Shown here: positions 25,801 through 34,542 of the stretch, piece after piece
How positions within the stretch are numbered: position 1 is the stretch's first letter
Layout: every line of letters begins with the position of its first letter
Source: Polyangiaceae bacterium
Lineage (GTDB): Bacteria > Myxococcota_A > Polyangia > Polyangiales > Polyangiaceae
NCBI GenBank assembly: GCA_016715885.1
Contig: JADJXL010000028.1
Location: forward strand, 992,001-1,056,000
Direction: 5' to 3'
DNA length: 64,000 nucleotides
The notes under the pieces: model-generated
What the model was told of the DNA's origin: nothing
The model's input: only the letters and a program-made list of their open reading frames with translations
Databases searched by the model: none
Program-made: the position numbers and the translations under genes

Positions 25801-28542
25801 CGTGAGTGCATCGACTTCGCGATCGTGCCGCAAGAGCAGCGGCCGCCAATCAAGCGTCGGAAATGCCGGCGAAGCCCGCAAATACGGAATCGTCGCCGGG
25901 TCGGGAAACCGCGCTGCAATGTCGGCAAGCGAGACGAGCTCGGAGCGCGCATCGGCATCGAGGGCGAATAGCAGCGGCAACTTTTCAATGCGCGGCCCCA
26001 GCTCCTTGGTGCGAAACCTGGGAACTGCCTCGATCAGATACGACCGCAAAATAGGTCCCAGCTCGTGCGGAAAATTCCGCAGCGACGGCGGCGCTTGGCC
26101 CTCCATCGCTTGGACGATTTTTTCGAGCAAGTCGTTACGAATGTTCGTTAAAAAGAGCGCGTCTTTCGACCACAATATCCCGTCCCAGGACGGTTTTGGC
26201 ACGGTCGCATCATGCTCGACGACGATCATTGCCGGTTCGACGAACTTGTTCGTCGCCGTCGCCGAAAGCAATGTACCTGCATGAAGCGACAAACATTGAT
26301 CCTCGCTGCTCGGTGCAATGATTCCCCTAGCCTCTCGAATTTCAAAGGTCATCGACGGAAGGGTTTCGGATGACGCTTGGTTGCCCAGCCGAGCGTTCCG
26401 AAGCGAATCGAACATGGCAAAATTGGGCGCAGGCGCCTCACGCTGCAGCCGCAGCCCCCGTTCGTACGGAACGAATGTCACGCCAGGAAAAACATTTTCG
26501 AGCCATTGTTTCTCGAGGTTCGTCACGACAACCACAGGACGCCCGTCGGGGGCAAACCCCGCGGAACCCGGTGCAACGTAACAAATGGCTTTGGTTCGAT
26601 CCGAATACGATTTGAGCTCGGCCAAACTCAAAGGAAGCCGTTCGGGATCGGCGGACGCCCACGTGCCCCGCGTCCAAATCGGAGTATACGCGGAAAGCGG
26701 CGGCTCGGCAGGCACTTCCTCTACGTCGAGAGCTTTCGCAGCCGTCCCGAATGCGCCAATCGCGGCGCGAACCACGGGGAGCACGCGAGCTCGCTCTGCC
26801 GGAGCGCGCTTTTCCAATACGCTCTGCTCCAGATACGCTCCAAGCGCCACGAGCGCCAATCGCGTGAGCTGAAAAATCGCGAGTCGCAGCGCGGCGTCGT
26901 CGCGCACTCCTTCGTACGAGAACTTCGGAAGTAGCTTGCCATCCCACGCAATGGCCGCGTCCATGGCGAGTGGAAGTTTGTCACGGTCAATCGTGAGCGT
27001 ATCGATATGCCTCCCTTCGATGTAAATCCGCACCGAAGTGGGACGCTGCCCCGTGCGTTGCCCTTCGGCGCCGAGCGCCAATTGACCATGAAGCCCTTTG
27101 AACGGTCCGTCCTCGATACGAAACGTTTCTTTGACCACGTGCCCTTCGTCGTCGGGAACCTTGGGATCCGTACGCGGTCGTGAATGCAATACGCGGCGGC
27201 GTACCTGCGCCGCCTGTGCGGCCGTTATGAGGGTTTTTGCATCCTGCACCGCAAAGCCGACCAGGATTCGTTCGACCAATTTGCCGCGCAGCCACACAAC
27301 GTCGTCGAGCCATGGTTCGAGATCCTTGTCATAAGGCTCTTTGCCATTGTAAACGAATACCTCGCCCTTGATACGCTGCAATAGCCTCCTGGGCGACATC
27401 GGCAGCCCGACGGCATTCTGCAAAAGCGGCAAGTCCAGGAGCGCGCGAGCTTGCTCGGACAGATCCGCGCTCCGCTCGAGAGCCCCGGCAACGATACACA
27501 CGATGGCTCCAAGCGCCTCTTCGAGCTTTTTCGGATCGCGATTCACGATTTCAACGCCGGGCAATGGTTTGCCTTTACCGGTCACGAGCGACACGAGCGA
27601 TCGTAGCGCCAAAACCAGCGCGTCCCGAGCACCTTGCTCGGCTCGATTCGTCAGTTGCGAATCTTCTCGCAATGCCGATCGCGATGCATTCGTCGGCAAT
27701 TCGTCGGCATCGATCATCACGCGAATGGGCGATTCGACCTGCGCGTGCGCAGTGGAGGGCAAAATCGGTTCCGTGACAAACGGCTTTCGCAAGAGCAGCA
27801 CCCCGAGCTCGAAGTATTCGATTTGTGGGCCTACTGCTGTATCGATGATTTCCAACGTTCCACGGCGAATATCGCGTTCTTTGAATGGCACGCGAAGCAG
27901 CACGGAATGCCGCGGGGCAAGGGGCAGCGCAGCGCCTCGCGAGGTGACCTTCAGGGGAATAGCGTGTAATGCCTCGCCGAGCAATACGATTTCGCGCGGA
28001 ACTTCGCGCGTCGCAGCGCGTTTGAGCACATTCATGCTCAGCCGCCGCCGAAGATGCACACGCGTCCCCCGTTCCGGCATTCCTTTCGGCGCCTCGACCA
28101 TTTCAATCTCGGGCAACTCGCCGCCTTCCGAATCGAGCACCGACGGCACGAACCTCACCTTCGATGCGCGATTCTGCTCGGGCGTTCGTACGTATATATC
28201 GACATATGCCGGTCCTAGCCCCAATGCGGCGTTTACCCCGAGAGCCAATCCTCGAAGCGGGCGATCGGTCGAGTGCCCATCACCGAGAACATGATCGAGC
28301 AGCCGCGGGAGATCATTGGGAATGACCGAGTGACCATCGAATGTGAATACGATGTCGTCGGCGTCGTATTCGACATCGAAAAACGTGGCCTTCGAGGCAA
28401 CCGCAGCGCGCGTGATTTCAGTTGCATAAAGGTGCAAATCGACGAGCAAATGCTCGCGAAGCTTGGCCAGCGCCCGGCGAGCATCCACCCGAATGCGGCC
28501 GCGCGCAACGATTTGCCTTCCATCATTGGATTGCATGGTCAT
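22855..28542 (-). CDS. Giant partner of a Bergerat-fold ATPase (1895 aa)
   Basis: The start overlaps the stop of the upstream ATPase gene by 4 bp. Residues about 1-250 read like an HSP90-type ATPase domain with degraded motifs: EITRAAVASKAT where an intact N-box has Glu and Asn, FDGHSVIPNDL where the Asp-x-Gly-x-Gly loop should be, LALGVNAALGLG at the glycine lid, and ERGTRVHLRR near the expected Gly-Thr strand. The remaining 1600 residues are a chain of alpha/beta segments with repeated similar pieces (for example YIEGRHIDTLTIDR, LIDGANTTVYVETL) and no catalytic motif I recognise. There is no signal peptide or membrane segment. A cytoplasmic heteromeric machine with the ATPase is inferred. 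Confidence 0.72.
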   Translation of the reverse strand: MTMQSNDGRQIVARGRIRVDARRALAKLREHLLVDLHLYATEITRAAVASKATFFDVEYDADDIVFTFDGHSVIPNDLPRLLDHVLGDGHSTDRPLRGLALGVNAALGLGPAYVDIYVRTPEQNRASKVRFVPSVLDSEGGELPEIEMVEAPKGMPERGTRVHLRRRLSMNVLKRAATREVPREIVLLGEALHAIPLKVTSRGAALPLAPRHSVLLRVPFKERDIRRGTLEIIDTAVGPQIEYFELGVLLLRKPFVTEPILPSTAHAQVESPIRVMIDADELPTNASRSALREDSQLTNRAEQGARDALVLALRSLVSLVTGKGKPLPGVEIVNRDPKKLEEALGAIVCIVAGALERSADLSEQARALLDLPLLQNAVGLPMSPRRLLQRIKGEVFVYNGKEPYDKDLEPWLDDVVWLRGKLVERILVGFAVQDAKTLITAAQAAQVRRRVLHSRPRTDPKVPDDEGHVVKETFRIEDGPFKGLHGQLALGAEGQRTGQRPTSVRIYIEGRHIDTLTIDRDKLPLAMDAAIAWDGKLLPKFSYEGVRDDAALRLAIFQLTRLALVALGAYLEQSVLEKRAPAERARVLPVVRAAIGAFGTAAKALDVEEVPAEPPLSAYTPIWTRGTWASADPERLPLSLAELKSYSDRTKAICYVAPGSAGFAPDGRPVVVVTNLEKQWLENVFPGVTFVPYERGLRLQREAPAPNFAMFDSLRNARLGNQASSETLPSMTFEIREARGIIAPSSEDQCLSLHAGTLLSATATNKFVEPAMIVVEHDATVPKPSWDGILWSKDALFLTNIRNDLLEKIVQAMEGQAPPSLRNFPHELGPILRSYLIEAVPRFRTKELGPRIEKLPLLFALDADARSELVSLADIAARFPDPATIPYLRASPAFPTLDWRPLLLRHDREVDALTRWAGARLRLATEELGHRSKLAQSELQKRAFYQKPKVHPAAPGTLADPDMPAKVWQEQPKESGGRVASIVAALPRKGVELPLASAEILYEERLVSSRPLIGLPVPVVARVHLASDEHVVGYSDVSPAGISHVESLVYPAACALAADLVARADNQEPGAFFQDRRSLSLVRALYACSVANPSRSDILAADFALRAASFKWPTVQGDYRSYGELVPGGNKLYYATARYEFWEWAARGRSELDAPIVYLPQTTEGSLAREILAFMGHEMVDVSSAVFALQSRRKPGSTQSGPNLSGSPEHPALRAQMSSLGYHYEGEIELIDGANTTVYVETLHGTTERLEVSAPIAFRAVIRVEDVELDAHDKKTLASTLAKAAVKLIESLSERLDELPRFVRVGLRAVVVTYARKGKNLSKKRQQMVVFPDILGGYHSVSTLLDDAVSPYPYVTLSPPYPLERRPQPPLCLTSDEASALSNHVPLDDVTERLRRELAAQQRRSAAPLSFIGLSTTQRLECLDTVPYAGDDANGTIGMLAPEHVEKRGIWVHKNRRPLCRLPDSAGWPLLAIINDDTIPENKTFDGIKGNGPKDRLRKAIRAQADEVFSKWFVNPNTVLACRKVQTTLLDDAVVMMGALWLPQSWLSAGSVDVRDSSNRFPMPRSFGASGADGLDLSIPIPVCGRLYIANTGAAKKTAEIHAATSAWLLRETTALVLEAAARDDSDPRAVEAYRWLLRLLGADVGKLEALAADGRRIDAAEIIETLKSKKEIWFARGEGHIEGHFPKGMPAFILRAEGQVLEDVLRARTSAVREFAALSKSPEPVKAFVDIAAFETAASPSVEPPVVIAPDDKTKPAVEEADDKEPATSWLQNLVKRVVVFFDRPAPMEPWTKELGPSLQLAIEKLGLTNTNVVTGVRYVRKGRPMVFDEASGQLVINRSHHAIRSLAARVSKDPRARLLLVVAAVREINRVLEVVTDATERRVLLSLLRGEAL

Positions 28543-30266
28543 ACGAGCTCCACGGCCGCGTGCGCGAGAAGCGCATCGGAATAGGATCCATCCGAATCGT
28601 CACGCGACGAGAACAACAATCGAGTGAGAATATGCGCGGCTATGAAAGTGTTCTCGGCCGCATGTTCCCGCGCAAGCTTGACGCCTTCATGTGTCGCAAT
28701 GAGCAAGATCTTCCCGGTGTGATTGGGACGCGCTCCCGTCCAGCCATATTCGGCGAACGGTTTCGGACTCAGCCATACGCCCTCGGCAACCTTCCTCACT
28801 GGATTCTGAATGAAAACGCACGGTGCTTCGTCGACTTCGACCGAACTTGCGATGCCTACCGAAGAAACTTGAAGCCCGAGATTGAAAAAATTGTTTTCCA
28901 GCGCCAGACACAGCGCCTTGTCCGTTTTGCTCATTTTGTGTTCGGGCAGTTCGTGCACGATCACGAAATGTTTGTCTGGAGAAAGGGGACCAGGCAACGG
29001 AATCCGCATTGCGAGAAGAGATAGAAGTATCGCGTTCGGCGCCAAAACGACGGGGTGACCAACTTTTGCCAGCGCGCGTGACAATTCATCGGGCTCGGAC
29101 ACCACGTACATCTCTTTTTGCGACATGATCTGTTTCAGGGAAATGACGGAATGGTCCTTCCACGGCGCTGCAAGGGGAAACATCACTTCGTTGAGCGGCA
29201 AGTCGACCGGAGCCGTCAGCGCGGCTTGGACGAACGCGGCATAAGATGCGAGTAGCTCTTCGTCGTAGGGCGGTTTCGATTTCGCGAGCCCCTGCGCAGC
29301 TCGCACGAGACGCGATTTCAGCTCGCGCTTCAATGACTTCGCCACGAGGTCGCGCGCCTGAGATACGATACGATCGAACGCTCGATCACGAAGGACATTG
29401 TCGCGACTCAAGGTGTGTTTCAAGTGTGGACTGTCCACACGCAAGCGTACGTGGGCCAACGAGGGATGCAATGGTTCGTCCGTTTCGAATAGCGTCAAAC
29501 CTCGATTGTAAAACCCCGCAAACGTCGCCTTTCCCGCCGCGGGATCATCCGAAGCGGCGCCCGCCGTCAAAAAGTGTTCCGTGCCCGCAGATGGCGCGAC
29601 GACGAATCGTTCCTTGTCACGATGCGCCTCGACGTAGAGCGACGAAGGAACCGATAGCGGAACATCGATGCGGCGCTTCGCAACGGCATCGTTTCGATCG
29701 TGATCCACGGTAATGAATTCGATGGGTACCGCGGCAAACCTACACCAGCGCGATAACGCCGTTTCCAATCGGCGACGGTGCTCGTCGAACTTTTCAGCAT
29801 CCATCGATTGATGCAGCGTGACGACGGTGCCACTCTCGGGATGCGTCGCGAGCTTTTCGATTTCATAGCGGTGATCGCGATACAGACGAATGCGATGCCT
29901 TTCACCGTCGCGCCACGTATCCACTTCGACGATTTCGGGGTCAATTGCAAAAACGCTCACGAACCCTACGCCGTACTTGCCAATCTTGGCCGAGTCCCCT
30001 TCTTTGGAGGAATTGAAAAGCGTAAGCAATGGACCATCGATCGTGGCGCGATCCATCCCCGCCCCGTCGTCGTGAAGTGCCGTCGTGGCGATTCCGCCCG
30101 CTCGTTCGACGCGCACTGAAAGCGTCGTTGCGCCGGCATCGATGCTGTTTTGGACGAGCTCTCGGACGAACGCGTACGGATCGGCAAACTGCCGAACCAT
30201 CTCGGCCACGGCCCCAGTTTCAGGCTTTTCGACGACTTGTTGTTTGCGCGAAGAACGAAAAGGCAT
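28539..30266 (-). CDS. Bergerat-fold (GHKL/HSP90-type) ATPase
   Basis: A 575-residue protein with an intact ATP-binding Bergerat fold in its first 190 residues. The visible elements are the N-box FVRELVQNSIDAGAT (about 34-48), the DDGAGMDRATI loop (about 66-76), the glycine lid SSKEGDSAKIGKYGVGFVSV (about 86-105) and the strand SGTVVTLH (about 146-153). This matches HSP90/HtpG and MutL-like ATPases, but the remaining residues do not read as the middle domains of HtpG. The protein lacks a signal peptide. It is the first gene of a two-gene unit whose partner starts 4 bp inside its stop. Function is unassigned; a stress or defence role is inferred only from organisation. Confidence 0.85.
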   Translation of the reverse strand: MPFRSSRKQQVVEKPETGAVAEMVRQFADPYAFVRELVQNSIDAGATTLSVRVERAGGIATTALHDDGAGMDRATIDGPLLTLFNSSKEGDSAKIGKYGVGFVSVFAIDPEIVEVDTWRDGERHRIRLYRDHRYEIEKLATHPESGTVVTLHQSMDAEKFDEHRRRLETALSRWCRFAAVPIEFITVDHDRNDAVAKRRIDVPLSVPSSLYVEAHRDKERFVVAPSAGTEHFLTAGAASDDPAAGKATFAGFYNRGLTLFETDEPLHPSLAHVRLRVDSPHLKHTLSRDNVLRDRAFDRIVSQARDLVAKSLKRELKSRLVRAAQGLAKSKPPYDEELLASYAAFVQAALTAPVDLPLNEVMFPLAAPWKDHSVISLKQIMSQKEMYVVSEPDELSRALAKVGHPVVLAPNAILLSLLAMRIPLPGPLSPDKHFVIVHELPEHKMSKTDKALCLALENNFFNLGLQVSSVGIASSVEVDEAPCVFIQNPVRKVAEGVWLSPKPFAEYGWTGARPNHTGKILLIATHEGVKLAREHAAENTFIAAHILTRLLFSSRDDSDGSYSDALLAHAAVELV

Positions 30267-30498
30267 GACGACCGAGCGGAGATTACCACAAGCGCGCCGC
30301 GGAATGCTCTACATTGTTCACGCTGGCTCGTTGGCAATGGACAGCAAACCCCCAAGCGGCGGATGGTTCTTCGCGTGTTTTGTACTATTCACTACACGAC
30401 GTCAGAGACGACGTCTTTGAATTTCGTACGCGAAGCGCTTCCTGCGTGGCAACTGTCGTGACGAGTGATAAAACACGGAAGCTCTGCGGAGAACAGAC

Positions 30499-30837
30499 AT
30501 GAAAAAAGCCATCCCCATCATCGTGCTCTTGGCCATCATCGGCGCCGGCGTCTTTGCGTTCGCGTACATGCGCAACCCCAATCGCGCAGCATGCGTGCGC
30601 ATTGGCGAACTGTGCGGCGGCAAGGATGGGACGAAAGCGCAGCTCGATCAGTGCACGGACCAAGTCGAGCAGTGGCGGAAAGTAGCCGGGGATGCGCCCG
30701 TCGACAAGGGGATCGCTTGCGTCGACGGCGCGAAAACGTGCGGTGAAGCCATGGGATGCGTGGCCGGCGCGGGCATTTCGGGATTCCAGAAAGTCGTCGA
30801 CGACTTCTTGAAGGGGTTTGGCAAGGCAACGCAGTGA
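30499..30837 (+). CDS. Small secreted or membrane-anchored protein
   Basis: A 112-residue protein with a strong ribosome-binding site (GGAG, 7 nt before the ATG at 30499). The N-terminal helix PIIVLLAIIGAGVFAFAYM could be a signal anchor or an uncleaved signal. The mature part has six cysteines in spaced pairs (AACVRIGELCGG, DQCTDQ, ACVDGAKTCGEAMGCV), suggesting a disulfide-linked helical fold outside the membrane. No family is recognised. The oxidoreductase gene follows after 16 bp in the same direction, so the two may share a transcript. Confidence 0.75.
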   Translation: MKKAIPIIVLLAIIGAGVFAFAYMRNPNRAACVRIGELCGGKDGTKAQLDQCTDQVEQWRKVAGDAPVDKGIACVDGAKTCGEAMGCVAGAGISGFQKVVDDFLKGFGKATQ

Positions 30838-30853
30838 GCCAGCGACGCGCCCA

Positions 30854-32377
30854 ATGAATGAATTCGACTATCTGATCATCGGTGCGGGCATGGCGGGTTT
30901 GTCCGTCGCTTCGCTGCTCGCAAAAGCAGGCCGCCGAGTGCTCGTCATCGAAGCGCACGATGTCCCTGGTGGTTACGCGCATACGTTCCGGATGCGTGAT
31001 TTCCGATTTTGCGCTCAAGTCCATTACATCTTCGCATGTGGCGAGGGTGAAACCATCGGTCGAGTGCTCGCCAAACTGGGCATTGCCGAAGCCATTCCCT
31101 TCGTGCGGCTCGATCCCGAGGGGTTCGACCATATCGTCGTCGGTGGCGATCGGTTTCGCATTCCGAATGGTTTGTCCAAGTTCCGCGAGCGACTTCTGCA
31201 CAAATTCCCCGAATGGCGCGAGCCCATTCTGCGATATTTCGAAATCGTCTCGGGTGTTGCGGAAGAACTGGACCGCACGAGCGAATTGCCCAAACACGTC
31301 TCCGCATGGACGGCGCTCCGCTCGGCCTATCGTTTTCGCTACTTGATCCGGTACGCCCAATCGACGCTCGGTGAAGTCTACGACGCCATTGGCGCGCCAC
31401 CTAGGCTTCGGGCCATTCTCGGCGGCCAAAGTGGCGACTACCTCTTGCCCCCGCGCGACGTTTCGTTCCTTTTGCACGTCGCCCTGGTCCACGGTTACGA
31501 CCGTGGGGCCTATTATCCTCGAAACCATTTTTTCCATTTCGTGGATACGCTGGCGGATTCGCTTCGCAAGCAGCCCGGTTGCGCACTCTTGCTCGAACAC
31601 GAAATCGATCGCATTCACGTCGAAAGCGGTCGGGTCACCGGCGTGAGCACCCGGTGCGGCAAAAAGTTCACTGCTGAACGATACATCTCGAACGTCGACC
31701 CGCATCGTACGGCATCGCTTGCCGGATGGCACAACTTCAGCCCTCGAGACGACAAGCGATTTCATTACGAATATTCGGCCGCTACGTTCACCATTTACCT
31801 CGGTCTTCGCGGAATCGATCTGCGCGATCACGGGTTTGGCTCGTACAATGTATGGCATTACCCGGACGAAAACCTCGAACGGCAGTACGATAATCAAATC
31901 CTGAAAAATGACCTGAAGAACCCGTGGCTCTTCATGTCTACGCCGACGCTTCATTCGGATGCCCCCGGGATTTGTCCACCGGAACACCAAATACTCGAAG
32001 TGGCCACGGTTTGCGATCATGCTCATTTCGCTGCGCTGCGCGCGCGTGACCGGCGAGCTTACAATCGCGAGAAAAAACGCGTTCGTGATACCATTTTCGA
32101 CATACTCGAATCGCATTACATCCCAGGACTTCGTAAGCACATCGCGCTTCAGGTCGTGGGCACGCCGGCGACGAACGAACGCTTTTGTCGAGCCCCCGGG
32201 GGCAATTCATACGGCGCAGCGCTCGTCCCGAAAAACATTTCGCTCGACCGAAAACCGTATCGCACGTCGCTCGATAATTTGTGGATCGTGAATGCAACGG
32301 CAGGCATGCCCAGCGTCGCGGGTGCCATGGGCGCGGGCGCTCAACTGTATCAGGAATTGACGGGAGACGAAGTGTGA
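30854..32377 (+). CDS. FAD-dependent oxidoreductase, phytoene desaturase/retinol reductase superfamily
   Basis: A 507-residue flavoprotein with the N-terminal dinucleotide-binding fold DYLIIGAGMAGLSVASLLA (about residues 5-23), the acidic strand end VLVIEAHDVPGGYAHTF, and a C-terminal FAD motif near DNLWIVNATAGMPSVAGAMG. Overall length and layout match the CrtI/carotenoid isomerase/retinol saturase superfamily, whose members oxidise or reduce polyene or sterol-like lipids. The middle carries aromatic-rich substrate-domain segments. The ATG at 30854 is chosen because the flavin fold starts 5 residues later. No carotenoid cluster genes are nearby, so the substrate is not predictable. Confidence 0.85.
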   Translation: MNEFDYLIIGAGMAGLSVASLLAKAGRRVLVIEAHDVPGGYAHTFRMRDFRFCAQVHYIFACGEGETIGRVLAKLGIAEAIPFVRLDPEGFDHIVVGGDRFRIPNGLSKFRERLLHKFPEWREPILRYFEIVSGVAEELDRTSELPKHVSAWTALRSAYRFRYLIRYAQSTLGEVYDAIGAPPRLRAILGGQSGDYLLPPRDVSFLLHVALVHGYDRGAYYPRNHFFHFVDTLADSLRKQPGCALLLEHEIDRIHVESGRVTGVSTRCGKKFTAERYISNVDPHRTASLAGWHNFSPRDDKRFHYEYSAATFTIYLGLRGIDLRDHGFGSYNVWHYPDENLERQYDNQILKNDLKNPWLFMSTPTLHSDAPGICPPEHQILEVATVCDHAHFAALRARDRRAYNREKKRVRDTIFDILESHYIPGLRKHIALQVVGTPATNERFCRAPGGNSYGAALVPKNISLDRKPYRTSLDNLWIVNATAGMPSVAGAMGAGAQLYQELTGDEV

Positions 32378-32407
32378 AAGGCTGCGCGACGTTGCATCAG
32401 GCCTTGA

Positions 32408-33976
32408 TCACTTCGGGATTACCATGTCGCCAGGATCGGCCGGCATGAGCATGGCATTGATGGCATCGATGCTGCATCCGCCGACGAACGTGGACAAGAC
32501 GGCGGCGCGACGAGGCAAAAAGACATCCGTGAGCGCTGGGGACAATTTGCCGCTTTCGTCGATGTGAACTTCGCCCAAGCTATCGGGCCAGGTCAAACCG
32601 CAACCGATACCATTGCCCGCATCGAGGAACTTTTGCGGCGCATGACATCCGGCGCATGTTTGCACCGAAGCGCGCTGCAAGATGTTTTTGCCCGTGAGCG
32701 GATCGTCGGGCGGGCATGACGTGCCGAGGTTCAACGACGTCAAATGATCATCGAGCTGACTTGCAAAATCATTGCCAGGTTGTTTGGAGCCTCGGGAAGC
32801 GTAATCGGAAGCCGCCGCCCCCTCGAATGCGCTTTGCCCCATATTCGACTTTCCAGGCGACTGCATACGAATCCCGTGAATGTCGGACGAAGCAAGGGGC
32901 TGGGTGCTCGTCATCATGAATTCTTGACGGAACCATTCTTCGCCTGGCGTTGCTTCGACGTCGAAACGTTCGGGGAGCGGATTGTTTTTCACGGTTACGG
33001 GTACGAATGAAAGTGGCGCTTGTCCTGCCGGCTGACGCTTCAAAAGAAATTCACGCCATTCCCACGGCACTTGCATCTTGTGCCCCACGCGCACTTGCCC
33101 CTTCGACCCGCCGTACGACCCATCGTCCTCGGGGCTCTGGTCGCCGCAATTGTCGGGATGAACGACTGGCTTGAATCCGGGCAAACCCGTGAAGAAGAAG
33201 TTTTCGAGTTTGCTTGCGACGATTTCGATATCCGTCTCCTTTTCCAAACTCGCCCACATGTTGGCGACGGGCGCGCACCCCATGACGTCGGGCATCAATG
33301 GATTCGCCAGCGATGCTTCGATGATGATGAATACGCGGTCGTCGGGATTGGTTTTTCCAGACGACTTTGCGTAAACAATGCGATATTCGCCGCATGCAAC
33401 GCCGGAGATTCGTGTGAGGTCAAAACGATTGACGATCGCTACGGGAACGAATGAATTGGGGTCCCCGTCGGTGAGCAGATTGGGATCGGTCGCGAGCGCC
33501 CCTTCTGCCCGCGGGCAATGCGTGGGAGCCTCGTTCATGAAGGCAAAGCTGAACGCGTCGCAATGGGCCACATCGGCAAATGCCCCGCCTGCCGCCGTGT
33601 TTTCCGTATCGAACAGGCGCTGCAAAAGCTCGAGCGGCGTGAAGCCCAGCGGCCCGCCTGCTTCGTCGATCAATTGCTGAAGCACTCGTTCGAGGTTGAA
33701 CTTTGCGAGCACCTCGGGATCCGTGACGATGAACGATCGGCTGTCCGAGGCGATTTCGACGGACGGCGTGCATGTGGCCGGTGCAGCGCCGCCACCACCA
33801 GCGCCAGCTTCACCCGTACCGCCCTCTCCACCCTCGCCAACGCTCCCAGCCGAGCCTCCTTCGCCCGACGGCGTACCTGAATTGGAATGCGAGCCGCACC
33901 CCGCAAGCATTCCGAAACCGAGCGCCAGCGCGCCAAGACATGCCCCAAGCCGCAGCGAAACAAGCGAATTCTTCAT
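32408..33976 (-). CDS. Lipoprotein with a single CxxCH heme-binding motif
   Basis: A 522-residue lipoprotein: signal LGALALGFGMLAGCGS (cysteine near residue 27), then a Gly/Ser/Glu linker of about 35 residues, then a large globular domain. Near the C-terminus lies CAGCH, the covalent c-type heme motif, in the context QTCAGCHAPQKFLDAGNG. The rest of the sequence does not resemble a standard cytochrome, and only one heme site is seen. A long-range redox or surface role is possible. The gene converges on the oxidoreductase gene (31-bp gap), but a functional link is not shown. Confidence 0.75.
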   Translation of the reverse strand: MKNSLVSLRLGACLGALALGFGMLAGCGSHSNSGTPSGEGGSAGSVGEGGEGGTGEAGAGGGGAAPATCTPSVEIASDSRSFIVTDPEVLAKFNLERVLQQLIDEAGGPLGFTPLELLQRLFDTENTAAGGAFADVAHCDAFSFAFMNEAPTHCPRAEGALATDPNLLTDGDPNSFVPVAIVNRFDLTRISGVACGEYRIVYAKSSGKTNPDDRVFIIIEASLANPLMPDVMGCAPVANMWASLEKETDIEIVASKLENFFFTGLPGFKPVVHPDNCGDQSPEDDGSYGGSKGQVRVGHKMQVPWEWREFLLKRQPAGQAPLSFVPVTVKNNPLPERFDVEATPGEEWFRQEFMMTSTQPLASSDIHGIRMQSPGKSNMGQSAFEGAAASDYASRGSKQPGNDFASQLDDHLTSLNLGTSCPPDDPLTGKNILQRASVQTCAGCHAPQKFLDAGNGIGCGLTWPDSLGEVHIDESGKLSPALTDVFLPRRAAVLSTFVGGCSIDAINAMLMPADPGDMVIPK

Positions 33977-34542
33977 GCGAAACCTCCAAGCAAAAGCGAC
34001 GGCAATGCCGACGGTTCAGCGTAGCTTCGCCAATGTCATCTGGTCAACGAGAAACGAGCACGAATGCAGCTCGAGCACGAATGACACCGATGGCTCGTAA
34101 GGGCTGCCCCCATAACGATCCGAAGATCAATGCAAAGAGGTAAAGGCGCAGAGACGTCGATAATGATTATGAGGAGTTGAAAGGATGCCTCGCATACTGT
34201 TTTGCGATGACCCTGTCGCCCATGGGGCTGACCCCTTGGTCAACAATCTATCGGAACCATCGACCGAAAGATCCTCGCCCCGACCAGCACTTTCCCGTTG
34301 CATTCCCCAATGAAAGCTGGTCGCCCCGTGCAGATTCTTGACTGACCGGTCAGCTTAGACCAAAGCCGAAGCGACCGTCAAGCGATGGGTGTTGCTACAG
34401 CAAATTTTTCGCAATCTGTTTCACGACGGAGATTCCGGGCGCAGATTGCTGCAAGAATGTAGCGCCAAGGCTTGCGAAACGTGGAAAGGCGGACCAGCGT
34501 GGAGCGATTCGGGCGTTCTATCCGCCCCAGGAGCTCACGACG
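33977..34542. other. Long intergenic region with operator-like palindrome before the efflux genes
   Basis: A 566-bp stretch between the divergent heme-motif lipoprotein and the efflux adaptor. I find no convincing gene in either strand. It contains the 12-bp perfect palindrome at 34342-34353 described separately. The promoter of the efflux operon probably lies between that palindrome and position 34542, but no clear -35/-10 pair is visible. Confidence 0.45.
34342..34353. promoter_or_regulatory. TetR-style operator candidate
   Basis: CTGACCGGTCAG is a perfect 12-bp palindrome, flanked by TTGA on the left and CTTA on the right. It lies about 190 bp upstream of the efflux adaptor gene. TetR-family repressors of RND pumps commonly bind palindromes of this CTGACCGGTCAG type. 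No TetR gene is adjacent, so the regulator would act from elsewhere or the site is fortuitous. Confidence 0.6.
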
